Assembly (NCBI RefSeq): GCF_005239225.2
Contig: NC_133287.1
Location: 4,011,493-4,075,492 of the forward strand
Length of the DNA: 64,000 bases
DNA from: Populus alba
Taxonomy: Eukaryota; Streptophyta; Magnoliopsida; Malpighiales; Salicaceae
Direction of reading: 5' to 3'
Part shown: piece after piece, positions 61,379-64,000 of the stretch
How positions within the stretch are numbered: position 1 is the first letter of the stretch
Layout of the letters: each line of letters starts with the position of its first letter
Notes under the pieces: generated by a model
Seen by the model: only the letters and a program-made list of their open reading frames with translations
The model's database searches: none
What the model was told of the DNA's origin: nothing
Made by a program: the position numbers and the translations under genes

Positions 61379-63200
61379 ATAATATAACTTTGAAGGGGCT
61401 TTGAAAACTCTGATGCTTTTGCTTTCACGGCTTAATGAAGAACATCAGGACAAGATTAGGCCACACCAGCCTAAAAACAAGAATGGTTACAAATGCACTC
61501 AATGCAATCGATCAGACTAATGAAACCAAAAGTCAGTGTTATGAACTTTTGAGATATCTAGAATGACGGGATCATACTCGTGATTCATGAAAGAAGAATT
61601 TCAGGAAGACCTCCACTGCAACAACTATTCAGATAAAAACAGAAAATGATGTTATTGAAAAAACCCTAGCATTGGTGTAGTTGTAGATAATAATAGTGGG
61701 GTTTTATTTATTTCTACATTTATTTGTAATAGTTTATGAATAATTGATTCTTGTGTTACATATCACAATGACATTTGATTCTAGACATATCTCATCTCTA
61801 AATTTATCCTTTTAATAAATTTGTTTCTACAACCACTTATACTTCATTTTTAGTTACCAAGGGATGATCTTTGACCCTTATTGACATTTTAAATTTAGAT
61901 TTCATTCTAGTTGTTTCGTCATTATATTATAATTTATTGTTAATTTTTTAAATAACCTAAGCTTTATATGATAATTTTCTAGCTTGATTTTTGTGTGTTT
62001 AAGGACATCCAAACCAAACAGACAATTAATTATGATATAAAGCGAGTAAAATTGTATTACTTCAACTTAGTATCAATATGACAATTTATGGATTACTCTA
62101 AGAAGAAGAGGAAGACAGCTGAAACCTGGTTATGACATCAAGGTCCAGGACATGCTTCCTTTGATTATCTAAAATATTAATTTTAAATTTATTTTTTAAA
62201 AAATGATGTTTCTAGTTTTCAATTTGATGTTTATGAATAATCAAATAACCATCATGCTTTATATTAATTAAGTTTGAATAAAAACCCACATATATTTTAT
62301 GACAATACATTTTGATGTATTGCGTCTATTTAAACTTTCTAAGCGGATTATATTGATTTGTTATTTTTATTGATGACTTCACTAGGATAATTTAGGTGTG
62401 CTTGATGAAATTTAAAGTTAATTTTTTTTTTAATTTTACGTGTAATCCTAGAAGAAAACACATTATTTTCACCACTCAAGTTTCATTCCGTTAATTTTTT
62501 CAGAAGGAATGTGTGTGTGTGTATATATATTTATATTCAAATCCAACATCTTACTTTAAATCTTTCTTATCCCAAATTAGTCCAAAAAAATTTCATTAGT
62601 ATTGTTTCCTTTTCAATTAATTTATGACAAAAAATTTATTACTTAAAAAATAACTAGTTGTATTCTATTAGTTATTTTCTGAAACTCACTTTGAAAAAAA
62701 AATATAGATACAAAAAAAATATGTAAAATTCATAACCTACCAAAAATAAAAGAATATCTCCACCTAGAATTCTTCTCTTCTACTTATATCTTTTTATTTT
62801 TTTTAAAAAAATTCCATATAATAACTAATAAAATATTAACTAATTACTCTTGACACCGTGAAATTACTTATTTTATGACATGGTTTTCCTGAAGGTTGGA
62901 AACTTAATTTTCTCTTTTTCAGTCAAACATCACAGCAGCCATTCTCATTTTTCGAGAAGTAAGAAATTGTAAAAAGTTGAATTCTTTTCGTTAGTTGAAT
63001 TGGTATAAGTAATTTTTATTTATGTTGGGTCAATTCTCGCTCAAATTTATGGTATAGACTTTAATAATTAGTGACTTAAGCCGTGTTGTTTTGGAATAAA
63101 TTATATCATCTAATGCTTGTAATTCTTTCTAAGAAATTGCCAAGTCTGACATTTTGATCTCGTTTTCCTTCATACAGAAGTGAAGTTGAAATCATAAGGT
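61379..63200. other. Intergenic DNA, no gene seen
   Basis: 61.38-61.70 kb is balanced and low-copy-looking; the rest is AT-rich. No frame above 60 codons with a domain is present. Confidence 0.45.
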
Positions 63201-63299
63201 TGCCTCTAATTATTTTATGCCCTGCATGGTTTTGCTTTGCTTCTTCAGTTTCATCAAGTTCCGGCTGCCATTGACAGGAAAGCGAGTTATGGATTAGCC

Positions 63300-63360
63300 A
63301 TTTTAGGGCCAGCTCGATCGGGCCATTGAAACCCTAAGTTCCATTTAAATGGGCCGACCT
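63300..63360. promoter_or_regulatory. Telo-box and site-II-like cluster (orphan promoter)
   Basis: AAACCCTAA (63329-63337) is flanked by AGGGCC (63305), CGGGCC (63319) and TGGGCC (63350). A telo-box beside TGGGCC/TGGGCY site II elements is typical of plant promoters for ribosomal and other growth-linked genes, bound by TCP and telo-box factors. No coding sequence is recognised on either side within the window. Confidence 0.45.
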
Positions 63361-64000
63361 TCACCCCAAATCCTTTTGTAGCTAATATCATGAATATATC
63401 AACCCATACAAGTCCATTAACCAAGTTTTTATTTGATAATTGTCTCTTTTTTTAATTTCATCTTGCTTCATTTTTTTTTTAATATTTGATCTCATTGTTT
63501 AGAAAATAACAAGTGAATTATTCATGCATTGCATTGTAGTCAAGATCCAAACCATTAGACAATATTAAGCAAATTAACATTTTAGGCGCGAAAACTTGAT
63601 TTGGATCAATTTTATAATTTATATTAGTTTTTTTTAACTTACCTTAAAAATGGTTGAATATCTGAAGGAAAAGGCTAATTATAAGACATGTTGGTTGGTG
63701 CTGACATTTTAATTCAAGCATGTATATAGAATGGATGGATTTGGCTGCCACAGTAAAATTAAATTTTTACCCGAGATGGTGGATTTCTGCCCTTTGATTC
63801 TCTCATCTCTTCATTAATTGAAGGTTCCTAAAATAGATCATACAAACAAAAACAAAAAAATTGCTCAAACAAAATATCTCAAAGAGAGACTAAACTATCT
63901 ATGTAAGAGTCACTCATCAAATACAACTGCATGTAGCAAATCTCAATGTAGGAGAGTCCAAATGTTAGCTTACCACTTAAACATCCTAGCTATTGCCACC
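63361..64000. other. Right-end intergenic DNA
   Basis: AT-rich with no supported gene. If the cluster at 63.3 kb is a promoter firing rightward, its first exon could lie here untranslated or beyond the window. Confidence 0.4.

Noticed and set aside
1..64000. CRISPR arrays, operons, bacterial-type terminators and riboswitches
   Set aside because: None seen; the window is plant nuclear DNA with spliced genes.

Overview
This is plant nuclear DNA from a eudicot. Base composition is strongly AT-rich, genes are split by GT..AG introns, and long intergenic spans are filled with decayed transposons and (TA)n tracts. The repeat families (an AT-rich MITE-like family ending near an AACGCGGTT palindrome, and a SINE-like family with an (ATT)n tail) look like those I associate with Salicaceae, so Populus or a relative is my best guess. 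That assignment is inference, not a database result.

Layout. 1-6 kb: repeats, including an intact-ended 1.86 kb hAT-type element (1079-2937) with a perfect 8-bp target duplication. 6.2-12.4 kb: a complete nine-exon gene for a malectin-like/LRR receptor-like protein (624 aa by my splice model), closely resembling Arabidopsis RLP4. 12.4-20.6 kb: repeats, then a G-box-rich (CACGTG) low-copy stretch at 17.8-19.85 kb. 20.66-21.19 kb: an intronless ERF repressor resembling ERF12. 21.2-43.6 kb: intergenic DNA with SINE-like and MITE-like copies, one orphan first exon of a Yippee-like zinc-binding protein (34.9-35.0 kb, minus), and a doubtful small membrane-protein ORF pair (42.6-43.2 kb, minus). 43.6-44.3 kb: a second intronless ERF repressor, on the minus strand, resembling ERF11. 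44.3-54 kb: repeats, plus a decayed S-domain receptor-kinase fragment (48.04-48.87 kb, minus) and a three-unit tandem repeat near 51 kb. 54.6-59.2 kb: a degenerate Ty1-copia retrotransposon on the minus strand with LTRs, PBS and PPT. 59.2-64 kb: repeats, a tRNA-derived SINE head, and an orphan telo-box/site-II promoter-like cluster near 63.3 kb.

Functionally, three intact genes stand out: a cell-surface, wall-binding-type receptor-like protein without a kinase domain, and two ethylene-response-factor repressors carrying EAR motifs. Their order, RLP4-like, ERF12-like, ERF11-like, matches the order I recall for AT1G28340, AT1G28360 and AT1G28370, so the window is probably a conserved microsynteny block expanded by transposons. 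I see no rRNA gene, no functional tRNA, no CRISPR array and no operon. Nothing here is a clearly new biological system.
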